A DNA stretch of 64,000 nt from Mesodorylaimus sp. YZB2_4. Lineage: Eukaryota; Nematoda; Enoplea; Dorylaimida; Dorylaimidae. A model generated the notes under the pieces. That model worked only from the letters and a program-made list of their open reading frames with translations. It did not search any database and was not told the origin of the DNA. Below, one piece after another: positions 44,885 through 56,221 of the stretch (its first letter is position 1; every line of letters starts with the position of its first letter). Location of the stretch: NCBI GenBank assembly GCA_030248295.1, contig JASANH010001184.1, positions 1 through 64,000 on the forward strand, given 5' to 3'. Position numbers and translations under genes: made by a program.

Positions 44885-46303
44885 GTGGTCGAGGTGCTCT
44901 AGAACGCATGCAAAAAAGCAGTGGAATGTGAAGTCTGTTTACCCTATCCCTATCCGTAAATTTCCCTACTCGTACCCGTTACGTTTACGGACACCCAGAA
45001 GTACAGTATAAATCACGCTTTACACTCTCGCATGTTATCTGGAGGTTTTCTCATAACGGAATCGGCGTTCTTTGATCGAGTCAAGTCAAGTGTACAGGCT
45101 GATTCCCGTTTTTTTGGTCTAAGTAAGATTTTATTCATCTGTGCGTCTGCGCCAGGCAACCCGCGTCAGTAGATTTAGGCAAGTGACCAGTTCGAAAAAT
45201 AAAAGAATCCTCATTCTTAAAGGCAAGCATGCATCGAGGTTTAGCGGAAAGGCGTGAAACTCGCTAAGAATAGTTCAGTAGAGAACAGGAAGCCTTTCTG
45301 AGGCAACAAAAGCTGACACTGACCATTGTCCACTCGGATTTAGGAAATGGTCTCTTGGTCACTCTCTGCCCATCTTCACTGTTTGGCGCAAGATAGTCCA
45401 TCGCGTGCATACTACATATAGCGCAGATAAGACTGGACAATTCTGTCATTTGAGTCAACTCGTCCTTGCTGTCCCCAAAAGAAAGACTGCATTCCAGATA
45501 TCCACCGTTTCTAAGAAAATCCCTTCCGATTAGACAGGGAAGGCCCTGAAAGGAGTTAAAAACCGCTTGTCTTATGACTCCTCCCAGAAATGTAAGAGCT
45601 CTGTGGCGCAGAGAGGACTTTTGACGCACAGTTTCTGCAATCGGGCTGCTGTGCACGTGGGTCCGAACCCTACCATGCTCAGTTCTTTTTGACTTCTGAA
45701 ATAATTCTTATTTTGTTCCACAAGCATGAATTCCTTTTTGTTGATTATTGATATATTCTGTTATATTTTTCCTCTAATAGTTTCTAAAATCACTGTTCTA
45801 CTTTTTGCGCTGAGTTCCTCGTCGTGTAGACTTGAATACGTGTAGTCCGTATTCGTGCATACAGTTTGAAACCAGGAAAATCTCAACAATAAGTTACGGA
45901 AAATGAATAAAGACATCATTATTGTCAGAGAAACTGGCAATCACCCTGTTTGAGACTGTTTTCTGACTTTTGGCATTGTCCAGGTGAGCGCTTACAGTAA
46001 GCCCAACCCGCACCTTCTCTGTACACCGTTTGAATCTTACGTCATTTGTGATAAGTGGCTAAAAACGACCCTGCCTGAGGTAATTTCTGGCACCAGAAAT
46101 TCCCCGACGCAAGTCCTTTAACTTCAATCGCTTGCACTCTCCGTACGCTCTGTCTAATCTGGCCCATCAAAGACGTCAATATGTGGATGTATGCACTTTT
46201 TGAAATTTTCTGCCGCGTTACCTCAGTACCTCTGATAAGTAGGTGTGTGACGTACAAGGGTCAGATGATGCCTCTCAGCCAAGAATGAGTGCTATCGTGA
46301 TTT
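44885..46303. other. No supported gene
   Basis: A minus-strand frame at 45264-45656 (130 codons) contains PCLIGRDFLRNGGYLEC, which faintly recalls the C-terminal part of a retroelement aspartic protease, but there is no DTG/DSG site; I leave it unassigned. A short palindrome (aatttctggcaccagaaatt) lies at 46081-46100. Confidence 0.3.
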
Positions 46304-46306
46304 TTT

Positions 46307-46377
46307 GATAGCTCAGTCGGTAGAGCGTCGGCCCGTAAACACAATGGTCATTGGTGCAGGTCCCTGTTGGCGCAACA
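46307..46377 (+). repeat. Degenerate tRNA-derived sequence
   Basis: The sequence gatagctcagtcggtagagc at 46307-46326 is a good tRNA A-box region (TAGCTCAGTCGGTAGAGC). At 46353-46367 ggtgcaggtccctg resembles a decayed B-box (GGTTCAAGTCCC). The anticodon arm does not fold convincingly, and the acceptor stem is not paired, so it is more likely a tRNA pseudogene or SINE head than a functional tRNA. Confidence 0.45.
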
Positions 46378-47272
46378 TTCTTGTCCAAGTTTGCGAAAAT
46401 GTCTGCAATGAGCGCGGTTGAACGGCTAACATGAAAGATTGAAAAACACGCGTGAAGGCTGAAAGGGGTTTACGGAAACTAGACTTGTGCCACTTCTACC
46501 AAATTAAAATTCGTCGAAAATACAGAATGCAATGCTGCCACCTTCTCACCGTAGCTAAAAAGCGGCCAATCAAATTCGTCCGTGAGAACTGGAATTTTCC
46601 GACCCTCGGGCGAAAGTCGCTTGCATGCCGACTAGAATGAAGCAGGGGTGGTGTAAGACGAGAACGTTGACTCCATAAAATCTGGTTTCGCTCGCCAAAT
46701 CGCCGCTCGCCGATAGCCTAAAGTCTCATAGATGATTGCTTACCCTTTTACCATTTCGAGCGGTTCACCTTTAACAGGCATGCACTGCAGTGGTCAACGA
46801 CTCTTCACCGCGTGCTGATGCGATGAGTGTGATCCCTGTGATGTCTATAGTGCACACACCACTACCAATAAGATAAACGAATACTGGTTACAGAAATAAT
46901 TAGGACAAGTTGTCTCGCCTGGTGGGCGCCAGGCCAGGCGGTTCATCAAGGTGTTGTCATTAGATTTGCACACATCACAAAAAAGTCGCAACGCATTCAA
47001 TAAAATTTTAGTCAACCAGGCAAAACTGTCTGTTTCTTTCATTCCTTAATCAGCGACATTAAAAGCATCGTGAATCTCTGATCGAAATCACTGGCCCATA
47101 AATCGCACAGTAAGGAGTCGTCCGGTTTTGTTTCATCACAAATGAGATTGGAAATGACAGTAAAAACGTAACACAAACCATAAACCGAACCCTCAATAAT
47201 CAATTTAATGCATAAGAATAAAATGATGATCCATTCCACCCCCCCCCCCCCCCAAAAGAAATAAAAAGACAT
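46378..47272. other. Non-coding; 3' flank of acyltransferase A with C15 tract
   Basis: No gene. An uninterrupted run of 15 C lies at 47239-47253, 20 bp beyond the stop codon of acyltransferase A (in its probable 3' UTR). Confidence 0.45.
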
Positions 47273-50200
47273 TCACTGAATGTTTTCATTGATATCGGAG
47301 TACCCAGCTTCCTTTTTTGTTGAATGGAAAAATAATTTTTCTAATCTCATGATTGGAACTTCGAAGCCGCAACTGAGGAAGAAAGAGGCAAAGACAGTGG
47401 CAGCTACTATGCTAATCCATTTGCATATCTGAAACAGGTAGGTCGTGAGTTTCTAGGAAGAAAAAGGAAACATACAGCAAGTTACCCAATCAAAGTGGGT
47501 ATCCCAATGAAGAGCGAATTCATTGGATGCAAATGAAACCTTAATGACAGTAAAGTGTAGAAGGTAAGTGCAATAGCTGAGTCGACTCAATGGTAGCCAT
47601 CCTTGCCATGACAGCAGGTCGTTAACGGGCCCTAAAACATGTGATTAATGAAGAAGTCTTTATGTTGAGGGGAAGGTTGGACTAACCTCCGCGACCTGTA
47701 AGACAAGCGAATATGAGCCAGCAAATGCACAGGCTCCAGATGGGTCGGGCGACAGAGCCGTACAAGGCTCGCACTCCGACTGGTAATTGAATCCCACCAG
47801 CGTAGTCTGTCAAACCGTAGATGATGGCCAGGGCGACAGCGAAGGCAACCATCCAGATGATGAATGTCATAAACTGGAACAGGTCATGGTTATTCTGTCC
47901 TTAAACGGCTACATTTGCATGTCACCCGTGTCTACGAGTACCTTATGCAGTTGCAGTTTCGAAATGCCTTTCCTCCATGAATAAGCGAACAATAATCCGA
48001 TGAGGTAAGGGGGGAAACGAGTCCATGGAGCCATGTACACCAAACGCGAATAGTCTTTGGCTTCGTCCTCGCTGATGGTTTCTCTAAAATCATATTATAT
48101 ATGCCAAAAACGCCTTTGCTTCGAATAGGAAATTGAGGAATACCCGGTGTCACTTGGTGCCCTAATAATTGATATGGCTGGGAATTGATATACTACGATT
48201 GTTGCGGCCGTAACGCACATTGATGCCAAGATAAGTGTCGCTGAAGAAAGGTAGCCGGCTGCCGGAGAGCTGCAATAAATAGTACTGAGCAGGAGCAGTA
48301 GTCCGTGCTTGGAAGTTATAGAGCAGCAGGGCTCACACCCCAAATGCGATCTTAGCTGCCTGAGAATTGCACATAAACCAAGACGTACTCTGAATCCTCA
48401 CTTGTTACTCGGGGCCCAGAGATCTGATGGATAATCAGACAGTCAGGAATGATGGGGACATAGTGAATTGAATTTTCCTGACCTGTCACAGTCCGACTTA
48501 CTATAAAAGGAGAAGTAAGATAGCAGGCGCCAGGGCGTAGAACTGCATGTCGTTGGGCAGGTACCAGGCAGGCTCGTAGCACTGCTCATTTGGGTAAACT
48601 AGATTGTTGACGTATATCAGATTGGTCCACCATGTTTTCGAGCAGACCAGTTCCACAGAGGAAAAGAATTTGTATTGATGTGGTCCTCGCACCAAATATG
48701 AAAACAGGGTTCCATTCATGCCGAGGACGAGCATAAAAACTGGAGTCAGTCTAAAACGGCACAAAAACAGGGGGTTTCTGCTTTCATAATTTACCCATAA
48801 TCGATTATGTGTCTGATCACGGCTGATCACGAACAGTTTTTTCTGAATATCTCAAAAAGGTACACTGCATTATGGGCAGGACCAATATTGAACTTTACCT
48901 ACTGGAGGACATGCTTATGCGCCCCAGACAAGATAGAAAGCGCAGCAAGTACCTATGATTCAAAGTATAGAGTCTGTTTCATTTAAGCATACAGCAATTA
49001 CAACGTTTTGCCTAATTGCGAATCCTTGCCAAATTAGGATCCTTAGGTCTCCTGCGTACCTGATATAGCGATGCAAATAATAAGCAATCCATGTTTTCTT
49101 TGATTTTATAAATTTCGAGCCATATTTTTCCTCTTGCCCGAACCAAATATACGCAACCATGAAACCACTGCAAATGCAAATATGAGCACCTTCCTTTTTG
49201 TTTCAGTCTCATGTGATGTGCTGTCCAACATCGTTTTGACTCGTTGCTGACTAGTTTTTCGTATGCCGGGTCTCTGGGGGGGGGGGGGGGGGGGGGGGTA
49301 CTTTACCTTAAAGTGAAGAATGTATCCACAGCGAATGACGCATTATTGGCTACTTGGACTGACCATTTCTTAAGTAATTCATATGAATCAACCAAGTTAT
49401 CTAAAATCAGTGTCTCTCATTCCAATAAAAAGTTCTTGTAAAGCATTTAATTACCAGTAAATTGCATGTGCATGTAAGTATGTCCGAGTATAACCCAGAG
49501 CATACTCAGTACGCGTATACCATGCAGACACTCCAAGTGACCGCTCCGTTTTGTCGTATCCAAAATTTGTTTTCCATTTGAATACAGCGAGAAACACAAT
49601 AAAAGTTGCTTTACGACTGCAAGGAAATTAGCGATTACTGTTGTTCCATAAAAATTATTCAGGTGCTAGAGTTTACAATTTCTGCAGCGCTGGTTCTTCA
49701 CAGATTGCTTAGTTGAGTGCTGTTGCTGTTGCACATAATCGATTATTGATGCGAGGATAACTATGCACCAAATCAGTAAGAGTGAGGAGCTAAAAAAATC
49801 ATGTAGTTTTCTGGTTAGTAATATCATGTGCTCTTTACCTACATCATTATGATTGCACCCATACTAAATTGTTCTTCTTCGATACAAAAGACATTGCAGG
49901 TGATGTCTTTCAGTTTATCTGCAAATAAACATTGATCAGCCGGCTAGTGTTGAAAAAATATCTCAATTTTTCACTCAAATTTTTCCGTCGCTACTTTTGA
50001 CGCAAACAGAAATTTACGCTGATATCATAAAAAAAGATATCCAGTGATGTGAAACATGATATCTTCCTCGTCGGCAGAATATAAAAGTTATGAAGTAATT
50101 GAAATGTCACAAATGCTATTTGTTCTGGCACAACACAGCCTTGCTTGTATCATTTTTACTTATGTCTGCCAGGAATGAAACGGCTGCGTGAAATATGCAT

Positions 50201-52162
50201 ACCTACTGTAAATTGCAGCATGCATATTATACCGTATTTTCTCGAAATTCTGCCCGGGGGAGAAATTTTTTCAAATGGGTTTCAGACGGGGAAGAATAAC
50301 CAGACGGGGGGGGGGGGAATTTCCAAGGGAGAGAATAACTCTAATAATTCTAATAACTCTAATAACTAATAACTTCTAATAACTCTAACATTTTTCAGAT
50401 GCCATTATAGAAAGATAGACAGTCTAAAGCTTCCCAACAAGTACCAATAATTTCGCTTATTTCAATACTTCTCTCCCCGTATTCATGCTACTCATAGCCG
50501 AATTCAATCAATATGCACAATATCAACCTATGTGTCTTCAACCTCGTCTTCATCATCTGACTCGTCAATGAAAACATTTTCTATTACGCTAACACTCATG
50601 TCCTTCACATTTTCCACACCTGATGATACTGTGCGGTAATTTAAATTCGTCCCGGGGCAGGATTTGCAGAGGGGAGAGAATAAAGTTCGATCGGACTCTA
50701 GACGGGGGGGGGGGGGGAGAATAACCAGAGGCGGGAGGATTTCGAGGAAATACGGTAAACATGGTTTGTCACTCATTTTACAATTCTGCCCTATCTCGTC
50801 TTGTCTGCGTCATCAGCGAGCTAAGTGCATATTTTTCGGGTATGCAAGCCCACGGATGCCTATAATAATCAACCCCGCTAAACTGCATAGCCCCGAGATC
50901 GAACAAATAAATGAATTTAACATAGCATGCAATTGTCTAATGACTTAGTTATGATTCTTTTGCACTTTTGCCTTTTCTTTTACCTTTTCCTTGCACAGCA
51001 AGTTATATCTAAGATATGTGTCATACTATAAGAGGCGTCCGGGGCTCACTCCCAGATATAATGTAAGTGATCCAAGCTGACCGGATCCTACAGTAGGTAA
51101 CCACACCAGGCGTAAGCACATGCAATACAACAGTACCTACTGACCGAACACTTGACCTGAACAGCTTGAATAACATACTCACCGTGCTGCTGCAGTAGAG
51201 TCAGTGCATCCTTTCCATTACACGTGCTTGGTATGCATAATGCCCACTCAATAGCGCCAAAATACCGAGTCCAGTCGTCCGTCACTTCTGGGCAATCACC
51301 ACCGTCTCCGCCAAACAAGGGCTTCAGCGTCAGCATTGCGTAGCAATATTTCCCCTCATATTTCCTTTAAAAATTGCACTCTCTTCATTCGCAGCTAATG
51401 CAGTCATCGAAGATTTTAAGAAGTGGTACAGAAAGCACTTCGAAAATACAATTTTTTTACTTGTTTTATTTACAATTAAACACCTCGAAAACTATTCGAT
51501 TCAGGTTGTTCTCTATGCAGATTAAGAACTGACATACCTGTCAGTATGATTTCCTGCGGGCTTCTCCACTGTGATGCTCGTACACTCGCTATAACTTCCG
51601 TGCCAATAATTGTTCAGCCGCAGAATGCCAGGTGGTAATTTTCCAAATGAATCTATTTCTAAAAGCTTATACATTACTGAGTCTCATCTTGCATGACACA
51701 AAGTGAGTCTAGGCCGTTGCGCACCCCCTGAAAAGTTTGTCACGCGCTGCCGCCAGAAATTTGCTCATGCAGCTTGTCTTTCAAAACATTTAAGTAGTAT
51801 AGCTGCTGCTGCAATTTTTAAGCATCACTTACGATTTTTAACCCAGCCCATTTTCTTCCTTTCTTCGCTATGAAACTTCTCACAATCGCTATCATTAGCT
51901 CTCACGCAAGCCTCGAGAGCAGCGGACTCGTCTTCAAACTTTAGGTTCGAGTCAAGAAAAAACTGCACATCTTCTGCACACGCACTTGACAAATTCAACA
52001 ATTGGATTGGTTGCGACACGGATGAAAAAAATAAATCAGTTTGGCTCATTATCGAAGACAACTCTTGAAATGGATCCATTCGAGGTTTCAATTCAGAAGG
52101 AAAAATATTTTGAGACATGACTGATTCTTGTGTAGGTCCTGTCTCTTTATTTTTCCCATAGG
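47273..52162 (-). CDS. NRF-6-like membrane O-acyltransferase (copy A), 14 exons
   Basis: Minus strand. Resolved exons, all joining in phase with GT-AG borders: 52162-51833, 51658-51538, 51364-51183, 49918-49843, 49789-49677, 49616-49455, 49400-49307, 49167-49060, 48750-48502, 48269-48144, 48083-47942, 47873-47687, 47631-47486 and 47452-47273 (TGA). They give 737 residues. Residues about 30-235 are the extracellular Cys-rich NRF domain (CAEDVQFFLD; NNYWHGSYSEC; CIPSTCNGKD). From about 240 the acyltransferase-3 domain follows with roughly ten membrane segments: ECLHGIRVLSMLWVILGHTY with the conserved His, FAVDTFFTLSGFMVAY, WYLPNDMQFYALAPA, YMAPWTRFPPYLIGLL, PLSRLSYCTYLLHF, and an end with FEVPIMRLEK. 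The family acts in lipid or small-molecule handling in nematodes and insects. The acceptor at 52163 is conserved in copy B, so a signal-peptide exon must lie further upstream; I could not place it. Confidence 0.9.
49276..49298. repeat. G23 homopolymer in an acyltransferase intron
   Basis: Twenty-three uninterrupted G on the plus strand, inside the intron between exons 49400-49307 and 49167-49060, beginning 9 bp past the donor on the gene's strand (where it is C23). It is the longest of several such tracts in the window. Confidence 0.95.
50232..50755. mobile_element. 524-bp MITE with TA target duplication
   Basis: The left end CCGTATTTTCTCGAAATTCT and the right end (reverse complement CCGTATTTCCTCGAAATCCT) form inverted repeats of about 24 bp, flanked on both sides by TA. 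Inside are G12 (50306-50317) and G14 (50704-50717) runs next to near-identical agaataaccaga words in the same orientation, and an acidic minus-strand frame (VFIDESDDEDEVEDT, 50528-50640), possibly a remnant of a transposase C-terminus. TA duplication suggests the Tc1/mariner-pogo group. It lies in the 1.26-kb intron between acyltransferase A exons 51364-51183 and 49918-49843. Confidence 0.75.
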
Positions 52163-52591
52163 CTGAAACATAATAAAGCGGCATTTTCATTTTTTTGTTG
52201 CACTACAACTTGAAATCTTCTGTATGCGTATGAATTTCAGTCGCAGTTTCGCAGCTTCTGTAACTTTAACAGCGACTGCATATTTGTCATTAAATGAGCA
52301 TGGTTTCCTCCTGTCTATGCACGCAGCAAGCCAAACCAGCATCCATACAATATAAATATAGTGGTCGCGTAATGGACACTCTGGTACAATGCATGAACTT
52401 ACGTCAGACCTGTTTGAATCCTGTAAGCCCCGCACTTGTTAGCAAACTAGCTACAGGATTTTAGGCGGGTTTAACCGAGGGGAAACGCGTGAGGAGAATA
52501 CAAGCCAGAGGGCTTATAAGATTCTGAAAAAGGTTTGTGAGGAGCTCTGCCACTAATCTGAAGCATGCATCATCCAAAGTCACTCATAGAC

Positions 52592-53560
52592 ATGGTCTTC
52601 AATGATCTGTAAGCTCTTTCGTCTGTGATTTGTTATGACTTTGTTTTAAACATTCAATTCAAGTTGAAAATATACAAGTTGCCGCATTAATTCATGTACA
52701 TCCAAGGGCACTAGTACACACGCGCCCTATGATGCTATACTCTATTACAACCCTCGATCCAGTCACATGGAAACGAGCCGAGTTACGATTACGAAACTGA
52801 TATCATGTAGCCGCGGTGGTGCAGCGGTTCAGCATTCGTCTATCCGTATTGCTTGGGAGCGGGTGGCTGGACTCGTCCCGGGTTCGATCCCCGATGAAGG
52901 AGGTAATGCTTAGGTGTATGTCACTTAGGTGTATGGCTTCTGTCACCTGCTCGCACTAAATTACCAAAAAAACCACCTTTCATCGTTTATTCACGTGGCA
53001 GGTAGTTTAGCGCAGAAACCGGGCGATAAAAGACTCAAGCTTAAATGAAACATGACTAATCAATGAAAAATTCCTCACGGCAGTCAAAAGGTCAATGCTA
53101 ACTCGCAGTTTTCGCGGCAGGAGGCCAGTTTTCGACCATAAACCCTCGCTGACCTTGCACGCCAGGTCGTGGGTGACTCACCCGGACCCTAGAGGCGCTT
53201 CAAGTGGAGAGATGGAAGCCAAACGAGGAGACAACCTCGGTTATCCAACACTGACATGGTGTACATCCAAGGGCACTAGTACACACGCGCCCTATGATGC
53301 TATACTCTATTACAACCCTCGATGGTCTTCAATGATCTGTAAGCTCTTTCGTCTGTGATTTGTTATGACTTTGTTTTAAACATTCAATTCAAGTTGAAAA
53401 TATACAAGTTGCCGCATTAATTCATGTACATCCAAGGGCACTAGTACACACGCGCCCTATGATGCTATACTCTATTTCAACCCTCGATCCAGTCACATGG
53501 AAACGAGCCGAGTTACGATTACGAAACTGATATCATGTAGCCGCGGTGGTGCAGCGGTTC
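52592..53560. repeat. Near-identical tandem duplication, 730-bp offset
   Basis: 52592-52830 and 53322-53560 (239 bp) differ by a single base that I can see (tctattacaa against tctatttcaa). A 64-bp piece of the same unit (52695-52758) recurs a third time at 53260-53323, immediately before the second copy. The second copy breaks off inside the tRNA-like SINE (gcagcggttc at 53551-53560), after which the sequences diverge. The structure suggests a tandem duplication or template switch involving the SINE. Confidence 0.85.
52808..52905 (+). repeat. tRNA-related SINE head
   Basis: The sequence tagccgcggtggtgcagcgg at 52808-52827 resembles an A-box region, and gggttcgatcccc near 52881-52893 is a near-perfect B-box (GGTTCGATCCC). 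Their spacing is longer than in most tRNAs and there is no clean cloverleaf, so this is a pol-III-type SINE rather than a tRNA gene. A truncated second copy of the A-box part lies at 53538-53560. Confidence 0.6.
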
Positions 53561-55435
53561 CGCCATCGTCCGAGCAAGTCGTTGTCCAGTCTAGGATGCC
53601 CTCGCGTGAAGGTGCTCCTAGTAGAGACATGCTGAGGGACGCAGCTGTGTGTGCTGGTCCCCGCGCAGACCTGATTAGAAGGTTTGGCTGCTGGCCGGCT
53701 GGAAGCAAAAGCGGGCTTCCGCCCACAAAAATTTTAAAAAATGTACAGTGATGCTGGCAGTTAATTTAAGGGCTCGGCACTGGAAGCTGCCAGCGACTTT
53801 CAAGCAGCGCCCTGCTGTCAATGTCATTTTTCGGCAACTAATCTGATTAAAAGTGCAACCGCCAAAAGTACCAAAACCAGCGAATAGAATCAATATCCAT
53901 CTGGATCACCATTCCTCACGATTAGCTGCCAATGCTGATACCAACAGACACCCTGCTCTACTTCTTAAACTGTAAAAAAAATGCCACTTTCACTGGCTTA
54001 AACTAGCGCACGTAGCAGTCAGTGATTCAATCACGCTCTGAAGGCTCATCGAACGGTGCTTTCCAAATGCTCCTATCCTATCGAGTCCCAAAAATAGTAG
54101 GTCCCGATACCTGCCAAAGCGAGCCAGATAGAGACACTCCTGAGTTTTCGAGAACTAGTTTCCTAACTCCTCTCCCAGCGATATGCCACTCTCGAAAAAG
54201 TTTGTTTCACAGTCCTATAACTAGTCAAGTGACAAACCTCGATGAGCTGCCTGAACGTTATGTACCTACACGCGTTGTCGGCAGTGGCTGTGATGGCGAG
54301 GGGAAAAACGGAGTTCAGTCAATGCAGCTATTGCTTCACTTACTCCCCATTGCACGATAGAATAGTGAAATTAGTGTATCCGCTATAATTTGCATCCCAC
54401 AGTCCCACGAATGAGCCTGGTGAATACAAAAACGAACATTTTTGTACATGGTTTCGAGAGACTGAGAAAAGCTATTTCTACCCTTGGTCGACTTTCAGAA
54501 CAGCAAACTGCATACATACAGACATGACAGACATAGCAATCTTACGTAAAAAGGGATGTATCCCCTTTATCCGCGGTCCATGTTGCACCCTGTGATGTCC
54601 GGTCAATTTGAAAAAAAAACTGATACCTCTTCTCATTGAACAGCATAATGTGTCCCTCGTGGGTACTCCAATTTCAAAGGCAGAGGAAAGTCCCCGATCT
54701 TAAGAGATTCTAGTCACTACTGGTTGCATATCGATCGATAGCACACGACACAAGTGTGCACTATGAAGCGACCCTGCCCTGGCCTAATGGCGACATTACA
54801 GAACATACCTGCATCGATTAATACGATCACAGCCGACAATAGCAGATGAAGTAGCATTGGCTCGAGCCTTCGGCGACGACAGTGAATACTGGAAGTGGCT
54901 CAGCTATCGATGTGGAACATTTTATACCTTGCATGTGCAACTGAGATTCGCCGACTCTTGTTGGGAAGGTAGAGATTAATTTAGGGGTCTAGCCGCTCGT
55001 GCACGGGGAGCTTCATTCACTTTGCTTCATATGCTTCATGGTTTGTAAAATGGCCTAGTATTGTGATAGCTTGGTAAAACGGTAGGTCGCTCCAGATGTG
55101 AAACAAACCGGTTAGGAACGTCGTTTTGTCGTAGCAGCTGAAATATTTTGCCCAGTCCAGATTTGATGGCAGCGAAAATTGGGTTCCTTCAACCGAATTT
55201 CATTCATCATCAAACGGGGCCACCCCTTATTGTCGTTTTGTTCGCAAATAAGGGGTTCGATTGAGGGGTCTGATGTCTAGAAAGTTTGAAACTTTTTGTC
55301 ATTTCTATCGGGAGCTATAAATAATGACCCTCACAGAAATGGCTAGTTTTCTTCGGGAGCAGTCGCGTTGTAAACTTGACACTACTGTAAAACAGGCAGA
55401 TAGAGCATTCAATTCTGCATCGGGCAGTCCACTCG
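53561..55435. other. No supported gene
   Basis: No recognisable family. Plus-strand frames at 53497-53751 and 54022-54360 are unassigned. No notable repeat. Confidence 0.35.
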
Positions 55436-56221
55436 GTGTCCATCACATTGCGTAGTTGCTTGCACAAAGAAAAGAAAAGTCAAGACCTAAGAAATTTGAT
55501 TGTTTCTAAGCGCAAAAAAGGTAATGGTCCCCAAAAGATTTTGAAAGAATTGGATGGAGCCGTTAGTCTGAAAGCAATAAAGCGATGGTGCAAAATGCTC
55601 GCCGGAACTGGCACTATCGAGCTGCATAAATCGCCTGGTCGTCCGCGCAGTGTTCGCACGAAGGAAATGATAATTTGGTGAGGCTTGGTGAGGTTTGGTG
55701 GAACGACAGAAGTTTTCATGATGGGTCCGGAGTCGGTACAGAAAATCTGATTCCATGCGCGTCCTGTTCAAGCCAAACCAGAGGTTTCCTCAAAAAATTG
55801 TGGTCTGGTAGGGCGCATGCACTGAGAGTGTTAATCCGTTGGTCATTTTGGATAAAGGTACAGTCAATTATTCTGTTTATATGGAAATGGTATTGCCAGT
55901 AGCCGGCAAATATGGAAGCAAGGTAGTTAGAAACAACTGGATCTTTCAGCAAGATGGTGCTAAGGCTCATAGCCACAAAGATTTCACAGAGATGGTGCAT
56001 AGATCATTTTCCTGATTTTATCGAAGCTAAGCGTTGGCCTCCAAATAGCCCCGACTTGAACCCATCAGACTACTCAGTTTGGGAAGAACTGCTCACGCAA
56101 TGAACTGGGATCGAATAAAGTCAAAGTCAAAGGCAACTCTAAAAGCTAAAGCCGAATTCGTTTCACAGATTGCTGTGAAACGAATTCGTTGAGATATTGT
56201 GAAAAAAAGCTGTGAAATTTG
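55436..56221 (+). pseudogene. Tc1/mariner transposase relic (DDxD type)
   Basis: The N-terminal part (to 55681) carries paired-type helix-turn-helix sequence: LRNLIVSKRKKGNGPQKILK then SLKAIKRWCKML, and the GRPR motif (SPGRPRSVRT). The frame then stops. Further on, about 55930-55990 reads NWIFQQDGAKAHSHKDF (second catalytic Asp) and, after a frame change near 56010, RWPPNSPDLNPSDYSVWEEL (third catalytic residue Asp, so DDxD with about 37-39 intervening residues). The first-Asp region between is too decayed to place. A perfect 16-bp palindrome (56153-56188) disrupts the C-terminal part. The element ends were not found. Confidence 0.75.
56153..56188. repeat. Perfect 16-bp snapback palindrome
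   Basis: cgaattcgtttcacag at 56153-56168 and its exact reverse complement at 56173-56188, separated by attg. It lies within the degenerate mariner transposase and probably arose by a template switch during repair. Confidence 0.8.

Noticed and set aside
45264..45656. Retroelement protease
   Set aside because: Only a vague GRDFL-like match; no catalytic DTG/DSG site.
49702..49789. Donor at 49701 for acyltransferase exon 5
   Set aside because: It breaks the phase with the next exon; the donor at 49676 restores it.
52162..52190. ATG at 52190 as the acyltransferase start
   Set aside because: It lies upstream of an acceptor site conserved in copy B and gives no signal peptide.
52808..52905. Functional tRNA gene
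   Set aside because: Good B-box, but A-to-B spacing and lack of a cloverleaf point to a SINE.
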